Shown: positions 1-9,266 of the stretch, one piece after another
How positions within the stretch are numbered: the first letter of the stretch is position 1
Layout: each line of letters opens with the position of its first letter
Assembly (NCBI GenBank): GCA_009694165.1
Contig: SHVP01000073.1
Location: 1-12,028 of the forward strand
Direction of reading: 5' to 3'
From: Alphaproteobacteria bacterium
GTDB taxonomy: Bacteria; Pseudomonadota; Alphaproteobacteria; SHVP01
DNA length: 12,028 nucleotides
Notes under the pieces: model-generated
Seen by the model: the letters and a program-made list of their open reading frames with translations, nothing else
What the model was told of the DNA's origin: nothing
Databases searched by the model: none
Program-made: the position numbers and the translations under genes

Positions 1-1741
1 GATGAATGATGTCCGGCCCTTTGCGAAGGCGGCCGATGGCGGAGCCTTGCCATTGGACGCGGCCGAAGGCGTCGACCGTGAATGCCGTATCGGGATCGGC
101 CTCGAGTCGGGCGACCCTCGCCGCGATCTCGCGGCGCAACGCCCGCAGCGACGCGGCTGTAACGACCTGGGCCGCAGCCGGCGATGTTGCGTCAGCGTCG
201 GGCACGAACCGAAAGCCTTCGAGATGACCGACATAGTGGCCGGCGACGATGACGGCTCCGGCCTGATCGATATGCGCGAGAAGTTCGTGACGGCCTTTCA
301 TCCGGCTCATCAATTGCGCCGTGCGCCGGTCGACGAAGCGCTGGGTCAGGCGATCGTGTAGCGCGTCCGACAAGCGGTCCTCGACGGCGCGGGCCCGGGC
401 CTGCCATTCGGCCGAGTCCGCCAACCAGTCGCCGCGAAACGCCACGTAGGTCCAGGTACGTATCTGCGCGATGCGTTGGATCAAGACATCGATGTCACCC
501 TCCGGCCGATCGACGAGACTGATCTGGCGGGCCGCCCATTCCGGTGAGAGGTGCCCGCTCGCGCCCGTGAGCGACAGGAAGATGCGCTTGATAAACCGCG
601 AATGCGCCTCGGTTCCCGACTTCGCGAAGTCGGGAACACGGCAGACGTCCCACAACAAGCGAATGGCGTCGGGTTGACGGGCCCGGTCCGCGACTTCGGC
701 GTCCTGCGAGAGATGCTGAAGGACAAGCTCGTCCTCGGCGTCGCGAACCCGGACCAAGCCCTCGGTCGGCGGCCGGCGCTGCAGATCAGACATCAACGCG
801 CCCAGCGACGTGAAGCGCAGATCGCTGTTCCGCCATTGGAACGCCTTGAGCGCTTGGAAACGATGGTTCTCGACCCGCTCGACCATTTCGGGATCCATCG
901 GACCGACGTCGCCCGTGGTCCCGAACGTGCCGTCGTTCATGTGACGGCCGGCGCGGCCGGCGATCTGGGCAAGCTCGGTGGCGTATAGCGGGCGCTCGAC
1001 GCGGCCATCGAACTTCCGCAGCGCCGCGAAGGCGACGTGGTCGACGTCCATGTTCAGGCCCAGGCCGATGGCGTCGGTCGCGACCAAATAGTCGACCTCG
1101 CCGGACTGATAGAGCGCGACCTGGGCGTTACGCGTTCGCGGGCTGAGCGCGCCCAGGACCACGGCCGCGCCGCCGCGCTGGCGGCGCAACAGTTCGGCCA
1201 GCGCGTAGACGTCTGCCGCCGAGAAGGCGACGACGGCGCTGCGCGGCGGCAGGCGCGTGATCTTGCGCTCGCCGGTGTAGGTCAGTTTCGAGAACCGGGG
1301 CCGGGTCACGAACTCCGCCCCTGGCACGAGACTGCGGATCAGGGGCTTGGCGCTTTCGGCACCGAGGACCATGGTTTCGTCACCGCGCGCATGCAGCAGC
1401 CGGTCGGTGAAGACATGGCCGCGATCGGAATCCGCGCCCATCTGGATTTCGTCGACGGCGACGAACGAGACCTGGCGATCGAGCGGCATCGCCTCGGTCG
1501 TGCAGAGGAAATAGCGAGCTCCCGGCGGCGCGATCTTTTCCTCGCCGGTGATGAGAGCGACTTGGTTCGCGCCCTTGAGCTTGACGGCGCGATCGTAATT
1601 TTCTCGGGCGAGAAGGCGCAGCGGGAAGCCGATCATCCCGCTCGCGTGGCCCAGCAGCCGCTCCATCGCGAGATGCGTCTTGCCGGTATTGGTCGGACCA
1701 AGCACCGCGAGAAGCCGGCGCCGCGCCGTGGCGAGCCTCAT
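1..1741 (-). CDS. SUV3-type DEAD/DEAH superfamily 2 helicase, N-terminal 580 residues (3' end outside window)
   Basis: An open frame without a stop runs from the ATG at 1741 to the left edge, giving 580 codons with the C-terminus missing. Visible motifs are Walker A GPTNTGKT (residues 15-22), the DEAH-like Walker B box DEIQ (97-100), a motif III-like GAES (127-130), ATDAIGLGLN (221-230) and motif VI QIAGRAGRH (259-267). This order and wording match the alphaproteobacterial relatives of the mitochondrial RNA helicase SUV3, which are ATP-dependent nucleic-acid unwinding enzymes. An in-frame TAG lies 17 codons upstream of the ATG and no other in-frame start falls between them, so this start is firm, although no clear ribosome binding site precedes it. 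The gene lies 66 bp downstream of pcm on the same strand and may be co-transcribed with it. Residues 369-377 (VPDFAKSGT) are encoded by a perfect 26-bp palindrome. The family assignment is confident; the RNA or DNA substrate is not known from sequence. Confidence 0.9.
   Translation of the reverse strand, partial: MRLATARRRLLAVLGPTNTGKTHLAMERLLGHASGMIGFPLRLLARENYDRAVKLKGANQVALITGEEKIAPPGARYFLCTTEAMPLDRQVSFVAVDEIQMGADSDRGHVFTDRLLHARGDETMVLGAESAKPLIRSLVPGAEFVTRPRFSKLTYTGERKITRLPPRSAVVAFSAADVYALAELLRRQRGGAAVVLGALSPRTRNAQVALYQSGEVDYLVATDAIGLGLNMDVDHVAFAALRKFDGRVERPLYATELAQIAGRAGRHMNDGTFGTTGDVGPMDPEMVERVENHRFQALKAFQWRNSDLRFTSLGALMSDLQRRPPTEGLVRVRDAEDELVLQHLSQDAEVADRARQPDAIRLLWDVCRVPDFAKSGTEAHSRFIKRIFLSLTGASGHLSPEWAARQISLVDRPEGDIDVLIQRIAQIRTWTYVAFRGDWLADSAEWQARARAVEDRLSDALHDRLTQRFVDRRTAQLMSRMKGRHELLAHIDQAGAVIVAGHYVGHLEGFRFVPDADATSPAAAQVVTAASLRALRREIAARVARLEADPDTAFTVDAFGRVQWQGSAIGRLRKGPDIIH
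612..637. repeat. Perfect 26-bp palindrome inside the helicase gene
   Basis: The left arm GTTCCCGACTTCG (612-624) is followed directly by its exact reverse complement (625-637), with no spacer and no mismatch. It lies in the helicase reading frame and encodes VPDFAKSGT without breaking it. It could be a mobile palindromic (REP-like) unit, a protein-binding site, or a chance product of codon choice. Confidence 0.85.
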
Positions 1742-1807
1742 GGCGAAAAGATCGGGGCTCGGACCGTCTTGCGCAAGGGCGAATCCGCGCTAAGCGATGG
1801 CCCGCGG

Positions 1808-2494
1808 CTAGGGCCGCTTTCGCCCCGCGACCATGGGCACGAAGGAGACCGGCAGCAGAGGCTGCGAGGCGAATCGGCCGTCGGCCGCCTTCACACCACG
1901 ATGCAGCATTTGGGGCCCGGCGAGGGGTCCCACCGGCATCACTAGGCGACCGCCCGGCTTCAATTGGTCGGTGAGACTCTTGGGAATACGTTCCGCGACA
2001 GCGGTACCGATGATCGCATCGAAGGGGGCGGCCTCGGGCCAGCCGTCGTGGCCGTCGCCGACCCGGGTTTCGATGGTGGTGTAGCCGAGCCGTGTTAGCC
2101 GCTTCTGCGCCGTTTCGGCGTGCTCGGGCACGACTTCCAGCGAATAGATCTGGGCGGCGATTTCGGCGAGGACGGCGGTCTGATAGCCCGAGCCCGTTCC
2201 GATCTCGAGCACCACGTCCTCAGCCGCAAGGTCGAGAAGCTCGGTCATGATGGCGACGATATAGGGCTGCGAAATGGTTTGGCCGCGACCGATCCAGAGC
2301 GGCTTGTTCCGATACGCGACCGCCACGTCTTCCATGCGAACGAACTCGTGGCGAGGCACGGCCTCGATGGCGGCGTCTACTCGCGGCGAGAGCGTGGTTC
2401 GGCCCGTCCAGGACGCGGTGTCCCGAACGTCGGCCTCGATCTCGGCGAGCAACTGTCGCCGCGCCTTGCCATGATCCTGGGTCGCTGCAGCCAT
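1808..2494 (-). CDS. pcm: Protein-L-isoaspartate O-methyltransferase
   Basis: This 228-residue protein has the usual length for the family. It transfers a methyl group from S-adenosylmethionine to L-isoaspartyl residues in damaged proteins and so starts their repair in the cytoplasm. The SAM-binding motif I, VLEIGTGSGYQTA, is at residues 95-107. The family signature GQTISQPYIVA, with the substrate-side serine, is at 71-81. LKPGGRLVMPVG at 178-189 matches the late Rossmann strand. The usual VTAA/VTGA after the DAII strand reads GTAVAE here, a mild divergence. The ATG at 2494 has no strong ribosome binding site but fits the family's N-terminus. It sits between acnA upstream, separated by a strong hairpin, and the helicase gene 66 bp downstream, all on the same strand. 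The assignment is by motif and whole-length similarity. Confidence 0.93.
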   Translation of the reverse strand: MAAATQDHGKARRQLLAEIEADVRDTASWTGRTTLSPRVDAAIEAVPRHEFVRMEDVAVAYRNKPLWIGRGQTISQPYIVAIMTELLDLAAEDVVLEIGTGSGYQTAVLAEIAAQIYSLEVVPEHAETAQKRLTRLGYTTIETRVGDGHDGWPEAAPFDAIIGTAVAERIPKSLTDQLKPGGRLVMPVGPLAGPQMLHRGVKAADGRFASQPLLPVSFVPMVAGRKRP

Positions 2495-2519
2495 GGCCGA
2501 CGAGTCTACACCCGTCGGC

Positions 2520-2545
2520 GCCGGCCCCGACGCGTCGGGGCCGGC
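2520..2545 (-). terminator. Strong hairpin between acnA and pcm, probable terminator of acnA
   Basis: This is a perfect 26-bp palindrome with arm GCCGGCCCCGACG and its exact complement. As RNA it would give an 11-bp GC stem closed by a CGCG tetraloop, beginning 18 bases past the acnA stop codon. No T-tract follows on the minus strand, so it may act as an attenuator, an mRNA 3'-end stabiliser or a Rho-assisted terminator rather than a classical intrinsic one. Confidence 0.5.
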
Positions 2546-2563
2546 CTATTCCGTTTGACGCGC

Positions 2564-5239
<2,676 letters not shown>

Positions 5240-5244
5240 AGCGG

Positions 5245-5249
5245 CCTCC
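5245..5249 (-). promoter_or_regulatory. Ribosome binding site supporting a TTG start for acnA
   Basis: GGAGG on the minus strand lies five bases before the TTG at 5239, within a longer GGGGGAGG purine run. The nearest in-frame ATG (5215) has only a weak GGA about nine bases upstream. This decides in favour of the rare TTG start. Confidence 0.6.
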
Positions 5250-5286
5250 CCCTCATAAACGCCTGGCTCAGCGGCTAAAATAGCAG

Positions 5287-5316
5287 ATTATAGCCGGATT
5301 CCAGCGTGTTTGGCGA
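5287..5316 (-). promoter_or_regulatory. Sigma-70-type promoter of acnA
   Basis: On the minus strand a perfect TATAAT (5292-5287) follows TCGCCA (5316-5311, four of six matches to TTGACA) at 18-bp spacing. Transcription would start near 5280, leaving a leader of about 40 nt before the TTG start. The -10 box is convincing; the -35 box is weak. Confidence 0.55.
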
Positions 5317-5371
5317 CGGGTGTTCAGGGCCACTAGATTCGCGCCGCCCGCGGTCGTTTTAGGAGAACAGC

Positions 5372-6163
5372 GTGATCGTCGAACAGATTTGGACCGCCAA
5401 CAGCAACCGTAACTTCAACTATCTGATCGCCTGCCCGAAGACCGGCGAGGCCTTGGCCATCGACCCTCTTGACCACGCCAAATGCCTGACCCGGGCCAAG
5501 ACCCTCGGCTTCACCATCACCCAGGTCCTGAACACCCACGAACACGGCGATCACACCGGCGGCAACGACGCCGTGATCGCGGCGACGGGGGCGACGCTTC
5601 TCGCCCATCATGGCGCCAAAGAACGCATCCGCGGCATCGATCGCGGCCTCAAGGCCGGGGACACCGTCAAAGTCGGCCGCACCGTCGAGCTTGAAGTCCT
5701 GGATACCCCGGGCCACACGATGAGCCACGTTTGCCTCGTGGCCCATGCCGACACACCGGCGCTGTTTTGCGGCGATACGCTATTCAATGCCGGGGCTGGC
5801 AATTGCCACAACGGCGGCCACCCGGACCACCTGTACGAAACCTTCGCCGCCCAGCTCGCCAAGCTCGGCGATGCCACTCTCGTCTATCCGGGCCACGACT
5901 ACATCGCGCGGAACTTGGCGTTCACCCTGGACCGCGAGCCCGACAACACCCGAGCCAAAGAACTTCTCGGCCGCGTCGAAAACCAAGACACGAGCCGCGC
6001 TATGGTCTCGACCATCGGACTGGAGAAAGAGATCAACACGTTCTTCCGCCTGCTGAACCCGAGCGTGATCCGCCGGTTGCGCGAAGCCTTTCCCGATCTG
6101 CCCGAAGACCTCGATGCGCGGACGGTGTTCCTGCGCCTCCGCCAGCTTCGCAACACCTGGTGA
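5372..6163 (+). CDS. Glyoxalase II-like metallo-beta-lactamase-fold hydrolase
   Basis: This 263-residue protein starts at a GTG with AGGAG six bases upstream. The binuclear metal site is complete: THEHGDH (His56, His58, Asp60, His61), PGHT (His115), CGDTLF (Asp135) and PGHDY (His175). Length and order match hydroxyacylglutathione hydrolase, which completes methylglyoxal detoxification by hydrolysing S-D-lactoylglutathione to D-lactate and glutathione. Two features are unusual. After CGDTLF, typical GloB proteins have a GCGRxFEGT-like loop, whereas this protein reads AGAGNCHNGGHPDHLYET. The C-terminal PNPFLR-like motif reads INTFFRLLNPS. The family is sure, but the exact substrate could be another thioester, so no gene symbol is given. 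The gene is divergent from acnA across a shared 130-bp promoter region and convergent with the quinone oxidoreductase gene. Confidence 0.88.
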   Translation: MIVEQIWTANSNRNFNYLIACPKTGEALAIDPLDHAKCLTRAKTLGFTITQVLNTHEHGDHTGGNDAVIAATGATLLAHHGAKERIRGIDRGLKAGDTVKVGRTVELEVLDTPGHTMSHVCLVAHADTPALFCGDTLFNAGAGNCHNGGHPDHLYETFAAQLAKLGDATLVYPGHDYIARNLAFTLDREPDNTRAKELLGRVENQDTSRAMVSTIGLEKEINTFFRLLNPSVIRRLREAFPDLPEDLDARTVFLRLRQLRNTW

Positions 6164-6215
6164 GGGCCTACCCCTCGACCCCATCGATCAGCGACGGCGC
6201 GACGCCGCCGGTTGC

Positions 6216-7187
6216 TTAGATCTCGATGACGACTTTGCCGAGAGCGCCGGCCTCGACCGTTTCGTGAGCCTTCGCCGCTTGCGCTAGCGGGAAGCGGGAC
6301 CCGATAAACGGCTTCAAGCGACCCGAGCTCAATCCGGTGGTGATATCGGCGATGGCCAGCGTCTTCGCCGCGGCGGCCAGTCCGAACACCAAGACGTGGC
6401 GAAGCACGACGTTCTTGTAGAGGAATTTCCGGAAGGGCAGCTTCGGATCCGGATCGGCATCCGAGGCGTAGGTGGCAAGAACGCCACCTGAATTCATGAT
6501 CTCCGCCGAGACCGCGAAATTCGCGGCAAGCGCCACTTCGCAAATACGGTCGACGCCGCCGGCGATCGCTTTGACGCGCGCCGCGACATCCTCCTGCTTG
6601 TAGTCGATCACATGATCGGCCCCCGCCAGACGCGCCGCCTCGGCCTTCTTCGGACCGCTGGCCGTGGCGATCACGCGCGCCCCGCCGATCTTGGCGAGTT
6701 GCACAGCGAAATGGCCGACCGCACCGGCACCGCCAGTCACCAACACCCAGGCACCGTCGATCGGACCATCCTGGAACAAGCAGCCGTGGGCGGTGAGCGC
6801 CGGAATGCCGAGCGTAGCGCCGGCGACGAAATCGGCGTTCTTGGGAAGCGGTACCGCCAGCGTCGACGGAAGGACGGTGTATTCCGCCGCCGTGCCGGCC
6901 GTGCGTTGCCAATTCGCCTCGAAAATCCACACCCGCTCACCGACTCGACTGGGGTCGACTCCAGCCCCGACCGCTTCGATGACTCCGGCGCCGTCGAAGT
7001 GCGGAACGAGACGATCGCCGGCCGGAACCGGACGCAGGCCTTTGCGCCATTTGACGTCGATCGGATTGACGCCAGAGGCATGGACGCGAATCAAAACCTC
7101 GCCCTCACCCGGCTTCGGACGATCGATCTCACCCGCGGTCAACACCTCTGCCGCCGGACCGTTTTTCGCGTACCACACCGCTCGCAT
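6216..7187 (-). CDS. Zinc-independent quinone oxidoreductase (MDR superfamily)
   Basis: This 323-residue protein has the length typical of NADPH:quinone reductases. Its N-terminal GroES-like domain contains SGVNPIDVKWRKG (38-50) and PHFDGAGVIEAVGAGV (62-77). The Rossmann motif VTGGAGAVGHFAVQLAK (150-166) binds NADPH, and LAGADHVIDY follows further along. The zinc-ligand GHE motif of alcohol dehydrogenases is absent, which places it in the QOR/zeta-crystallin branch that reduces quinones or activated alkenes by hydride transfer in the cytoplasm. The ATG at 7187 has AAGGAG seven bases upstream, so the start is firm. Its 3' end converges on the glyoxalase II-like gene with a 52-bp gap. The true substrate cannot be read from the sequence. 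Confidence 0.92.
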   Translation of the reverse strand: MRAVWYAKNGPAAEVLTAGEIDRPKPGEGEVLIRVHASGVNPIDVKWRKGLRPVPAGDRLVPHFDGAGVIEAVGAGVDPSRVGERVWIFEANWQRTAGTAAEYTVLPSTLAVPLPKNADFVAGATLGIPALTAHGCLFQDGPIDGAWVLVTGGAGAVGHFAVQLAKIGGARVIATASGPKKAEAARLAGADHVIDYKQEDVAARVKAIAGGVDRICEVALAANFAVSAEIMNSGGVLATYASDADPDPKLPFRKFLYKNVVLRHVLVFGLAAAAKTLAIADITTGLSSGRLKPFIGSRFPLAQAAKAHETVEAGALGKVVIEI

Positions 7188-7215
7188 GACAACTCCTTCA
7201 AATCTACCGGCGCGA

Positions 7216-7244
7216 CCTTAATCACCCCCACCGCAATGGGTCAA
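7216..7244 (-). promoter_or_regulatory. Possible promoter of the quinone oxidoreductase gene
   Basis: On the minus strand TTGACC (7244-7239, five of six matches to the -35 consensus) precedes an AT-richer ATTAAGGT stretch at the right distance for a poor -10 box. Position and orientation suit the gene starting at 7187; the -10 match is weak. Confidence 0.35.
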
Positions 7245-7277
7245 CGAGCCTAGGGAATCCGCCGCGTTGCAGCATTT

Positions 7278-7303
7278 GGAATTGTCACAGGTGTCACAGG
7301 GTT
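7278..7303 (+). promoter_or_regulatory. Triple TGTCACAGG repeat overlapping a possible ECF-type promoter
   Basis: Copies of TGTC(A/G)CAGG stand at 7283-7291, 7292-7300 and (with one change) 7303-7311, so successive copies are about one helical turn apart on the same DNA face. The same stretch reads GGAAT, 17 bases, GGTT. Each box is one base off the GGAAC/CGTT promoter used by the alphaproteobacterial general stress sigma factor EcfG. This would drive the PRC-barrel gene at 7401. Both readings are inferences. Confidence 0.35.
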
Positions 7304-7353
7304 GTCGCAGGCCAGGGGCGCGGTTTGGGACTACGCTTGGATCATTCTCCAAA

Positions 7354-7377
7354 GGTCTCACGAGGCTCGGAGAGACC
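7354..7377 (+). promoter_or_regulatory. Hairpin in the leader of the PRC-barrel gene
   Basis: GGTCTC (7354-7359) pairs with GAGACC (7372-7377) around a 12-base loop, ending 11 bases before the AAGGAG ribosome binding site. It may influence translation or mRNA stability; nothing more can be said. Confidence 0.3.
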
Positions 7378-7400
7378 CCTTACGAAAGAAGGAGAAAGTC

Positions 7401-7931
7401 ATGAGAACTCGAAATTTGATTGCCACCTCCGTCGCATTGGCGATGGCCGGCGCCGCGTTCGCGCAGACGCCCTCCACCGAGCCTCGGCAGACCGTTCCGT
7501 CAACCCAGGCTCCGATGAACCGGATGCCGTCCACCATGGCGTCGCCGAGCTTTATCGCGACGCAAGCCAAAGACCAGACGATCACGTACGAGATCATCGG
7601 TCTGCCAGTGTATGGCAGCAACGATGAGCAGATCGGCTCGGTCGAAAACCTGATCCTGGACAAGAATCATCAGGTTGTCGGCGCGATCTTGTCGGTGGGC
7701 GGATTCTTGGGCCTCGGCTCCAAGGCCGTGGCCGTGCCGTGGGAAAGCCTGCAGTTTGAAACGCGCAGTGGCAAGGACGCCATCTTCCTCGGCATGTCCG
7801 AAGAGCAGCTAGTGAACGCGCCTGAGTACAAGACGCTCGCCGAGCTTCGGACCGACGCCGAAGAACGGCGCCTCCAGCAGGAGCGTCAACGTCGAGCCAT
7901 GGAACCGGCCCCCACGCCGCCGGTCCGCTAG
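7401..7931 (+). CDS. Secreted PRC-barrel domain protein
   Basis: The start is the ATG at 7401, with AAGGAG six bases upstream, giving 176 residues. A longer frame opens at 7302 but would remove the signal peptide from the N-terminus. Residues 1-21 (MRTRN, a hydrophobic stretch, then AFA|Q) are a classical Sec signal. A Pro/Ser/Thr/Met-rich linker follows to about residue 58. The PRC-barrel is at about 63-135 (YEIIGLPVYGSNDEQIGSVENLILD, then VVGAILSVGGFLGLGSKAVAVPW). The tail (about 150-176) is charged and probably helical. Such proteins are common in alphaproteobacterial periplasms, but their ligands are mostly unknown. A TGTCACAGG repeat cluster lies upstream and an intrinsic terminator downstream, so it is probably a single-gene unit. 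Confidence 0.9.
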   Translation: MRTRNLIATSVALAMAGAAFAQTPSTEPRQTVPSTQAPMNRMPSTMASPSFIATQAKDQTITYEIIGLPVYGSNDEQIGSVENLILDKNHQVVGAILSVGGFLGLGSKAVAVPWESLQFETRSGKDAIFLGMSEEQLVNAPEYKTLAELRTDAEERRLQQERQRRAMEPAPTPPVR

Positions 7932-7948
7932 CTAACGCTCCAGCCTAC

Positions 7949-7968
7949 TGCAGCCTTTGACGGCTGCA
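7949..7968 (+). terminator. Short hairpin after the PRC-barrel gene
   Basis: TGCAGCC (7949-7955) pairs with GGCTGCA (7962-7968) around a six-base loop and is followed by ATTTCT. It is a weak first hairpin of a tandem pair. Confidence 0.4.
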
Positions 7969-7977
7969 ATTTCTGAC

Positions 7978-8024
7978 AAGACCGTCCATCCGATCATGAT
8001 GAATGAGCGGATGGGCGGTTTTGT
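7978..8024 (+). terminator. Intrinsic terminator of the PRC-barrel gene
   Basis: AAGACCGTCCATCCG (7978-7992) pairs along all 15 bases with CGGATGGGCGGTTTT (8008-8022), with two G-U wobbles in RNA, around a 15-base loop. The right arm runs into TTTTGTGTG. This is a good Rho-independent terminator 46 bases past the stop codon. Confidence 0.75.
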
Positions 8025-8059
8025 GTGTGGGCACGTTCACAGGTTCCAGGGAGGGGACC

Positions 8060-8230
8060 ATGCTCCGCATCAGGGCTCTTCGCGATCACGCCGCCAAGTT
8101 CCGGGATCTCGCCAGGCACGAGATGAATACGGCCATCCGCGAGCGACTGCTGTCGATGGCCAACGAATGCGACGACATGGCGACCCGCATCGAAGCCATC
8201 TTGAAGCAATCGGAAGGTAATTCGTCCTAG
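8060..8230 (+). CDS. Small conserved alphaproteobacterial protein, 56 residues
   Basis: The ATG at 8060 follows GGGAGGGGACC, giving MLRIRALRDHAAKFRDLARHEM and ending at 8230. The protein is almost wholly helical and charged, with no signal peptide or membrane segment. The pattern of a short basic helix, then RERLLSMANECDDMATRIEA, then a Glu/Ser tail, resembles the many 50-90-residue hypothetical proteins of Rhizobiales and Bradyrhizobium that carry a (Y/F)R-LA----------L--LA-E---MA motif. Their function is unknown. Longer frames starting at 7957 and 8003 would begin inside the terminator and have no ribosome binding site. The gene stands between the PRC-barrel terminator and the promoter of the protease gene. 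Confidence 0.7.
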   Translation: MLRIRALRDHAAKFRDLARHEMNTAIRERLLSMANECDDMATRIEAILKQSEGNSS

Positions 8231-8265
8231 GAACATTTACTCGCTGGCCTTGGGGCCGGGCTGCC

Positions 8266-8295
8266 TTGACAGTCTCGGGGAGATCACGAATTTAT
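8266..8295 (+). promoter_or_regulatory. Sigma-70-type promoter of the matrixin gene
   Basis: A perfect TTGACA (8266-8271) is followed 18 bases later by ATTTAT (8290-8295; three of six matches to TATAAT). It would give a leader of about 70 nt before the ATG at 8375. That leader holds a small CGCAG/CTGCG hairpin. Confidence 0.5.
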
Positions 8296-8374
8296 GAGGG
8301 ACCGGATCGGTTTTCGCAGGGTGGTCTCTGCGCGCTAAGATTCGGTCCGGTTCCGGGGAGGCTCAAGGCAGTTC

Positions 8375-9109
8375 ATGAGGGGTGCGCGCGCCATCTTGGA
8401 GCTGGCTATCGTTGTGGGAATCGCAAGTCACGCTGCGCAGGCGGCGGACGAATACCGCCTTCTTCAACTCGACGGCCAATACGTCAAATGGGGCAAACCC
8501 GATCTTGGGACCGGTGCCAAGGTTCGCTATGCCTTCGTGAGCAAGCCGACGCGCTTTTCGGACGCGCGCAATTGCCAGGCCATGAAACCTGTCGACTCCG
8601 TTTTGACGACGGCAAAAATCGAACCGGCCGCCTTCAAAGCCGAAGTCGCGGCGGCCTTCGCCCTCTGGGAGCAAGCCGCAAACATCACCTTTGACGCCGT
8701 CGCCGACGACGCCCGTGCCGACATCATCATCGGCGTGCAGAGCGAGCCACGCGGTTGGGCCTACGCCGATGTGTCTCACGCCGACGGTGGCCGAGCCGGA
8801 ACGTCCAGCATCGACCGCGCGTTGATCTGCTTGAATCCCACTCGGTCGTGGAAGATGGACTTCGACGGCGATATGGGCGTCTATGAACTTCGGGTCGCCA
8901 TCGCCCACGAGATAGGCCATGCCATTGGCTTGGCGCATCCCGGCCCCCGGGGCCAGATGATGTCCTTTCAATATAGCGAGAGTTTCCGCTACTTACAGGA
9001 CGGCGATCTCGATGGCGTCGTCGCCTTGTATGGGAAAAAATCGTCGCCGATCGCCGCGCTGCCGACGCTCCCGAAGACCGGCGCAGCCCTCCTCTCCGTC
9101 TCGAAGTAG
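8375..9109 (+). CDS. Secreted matrixin-type (M10A-like) zinc metalloprotease
   Basis: This 244-residue protein opens with a signal peptide (about 1-24, ending AAQAA before DEY). The catalytic zinc motif HEIGHAIGLAH is at residues 178-188, giving ligands His178, His182 and His188, the catalytic Glu179 and the characteristic Gly185. It is followed by GPRGQMM, the Met-turn at 195-196, and by LQDGDLDGVVALYG (207-220), the last helix typical of matrixins. Before the zinc site, AAFALWEQAANITFD and ADIIIGVQS match the usual matrixin strand-helix framework. There is no obvious Cys-switch propeptide. The product should cleave proteins outside the cytoplasm, but its substrate is unknown. AAGG six bases before the ATG and a TTGACA promoter upstream support the start. 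The next gene codes for another exported protein. Confidence 0.88.
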   Translation: MRGARAILELAIVVGIASHAAQAADEYRLLQLDGQYVKWGKPDLGTGAKVRYAFVSKPTRFSDARNCQAMKPVDSVLTTAKIEPAAFKAEVAAAFALWEQAANITFDAVADDARADIIIGVQSEPRGWAYADVSHADGGRAGTSSIDRALICLNPTRSWKMDFDGDMGVYELRVAIAHEIGHAIGLAHPGPRGQMMSFQYSESFRYLQDGDLDGVVALYGKKSSPIAALPTLPKTGAALLSVSK

Positions 9110-9119
9110 CACACCCCTT

Positions 9120-9133
9120 CCGCCGTACGGCGG
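9120..9133. repeat. 14-bp palindrome after the protease gene
   Basis: CCGCCGTACGGCGG is a perfect palindrome ten bases past the stop codon. There is no T-tract on either strand, so it is a weak terminator or mRNA 3'-end hairpin at best. Apart from it, the rest of the 9110-9266 gap shows no clear promoter or RNA structure beyond a 5-bp CGAGC/GCTCG hairpin. Confidence 0.35.
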
Positions 9134-9266
9134 TATGGCGGCCGGTGTAACCCTCGACGCCCCAACCGGCGCGACGGGACCATGCCCGAGGTATGTCACC
9201 TGCTCGCACACGAAGCGCGCGAAGACGCCTACCATGTTCGTACGAGCAGCGTAGCTCGCAAGTGGC

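Noticed and set aside
1037..1945. A 302-codon plus-strand frame
   Set aside because: It is antisense to the helicase and the end of pcm, with no motif and low-complexity composition.
5333..5746. A 137-codon minus-strand frame in the glyoxalase II-like gene
   Set aside because: It is antisense to an enzyme whose metal-site motifs are complete; no domain is recognised in the frame itself.
7957..8220. An 87-codon frame across the terminator and the small gene
   Set aside because: It starts inside a terminator region without a ribosome binding site and overlaps the better-supported gene at 8060 in another frame.
8363..8971. A 202-codon minus-strand frame opposite the protease gene
   Set aside because: It is antisense to the matrixin zinc site and signal peptide, which are clear; the frame has no motif of its own.
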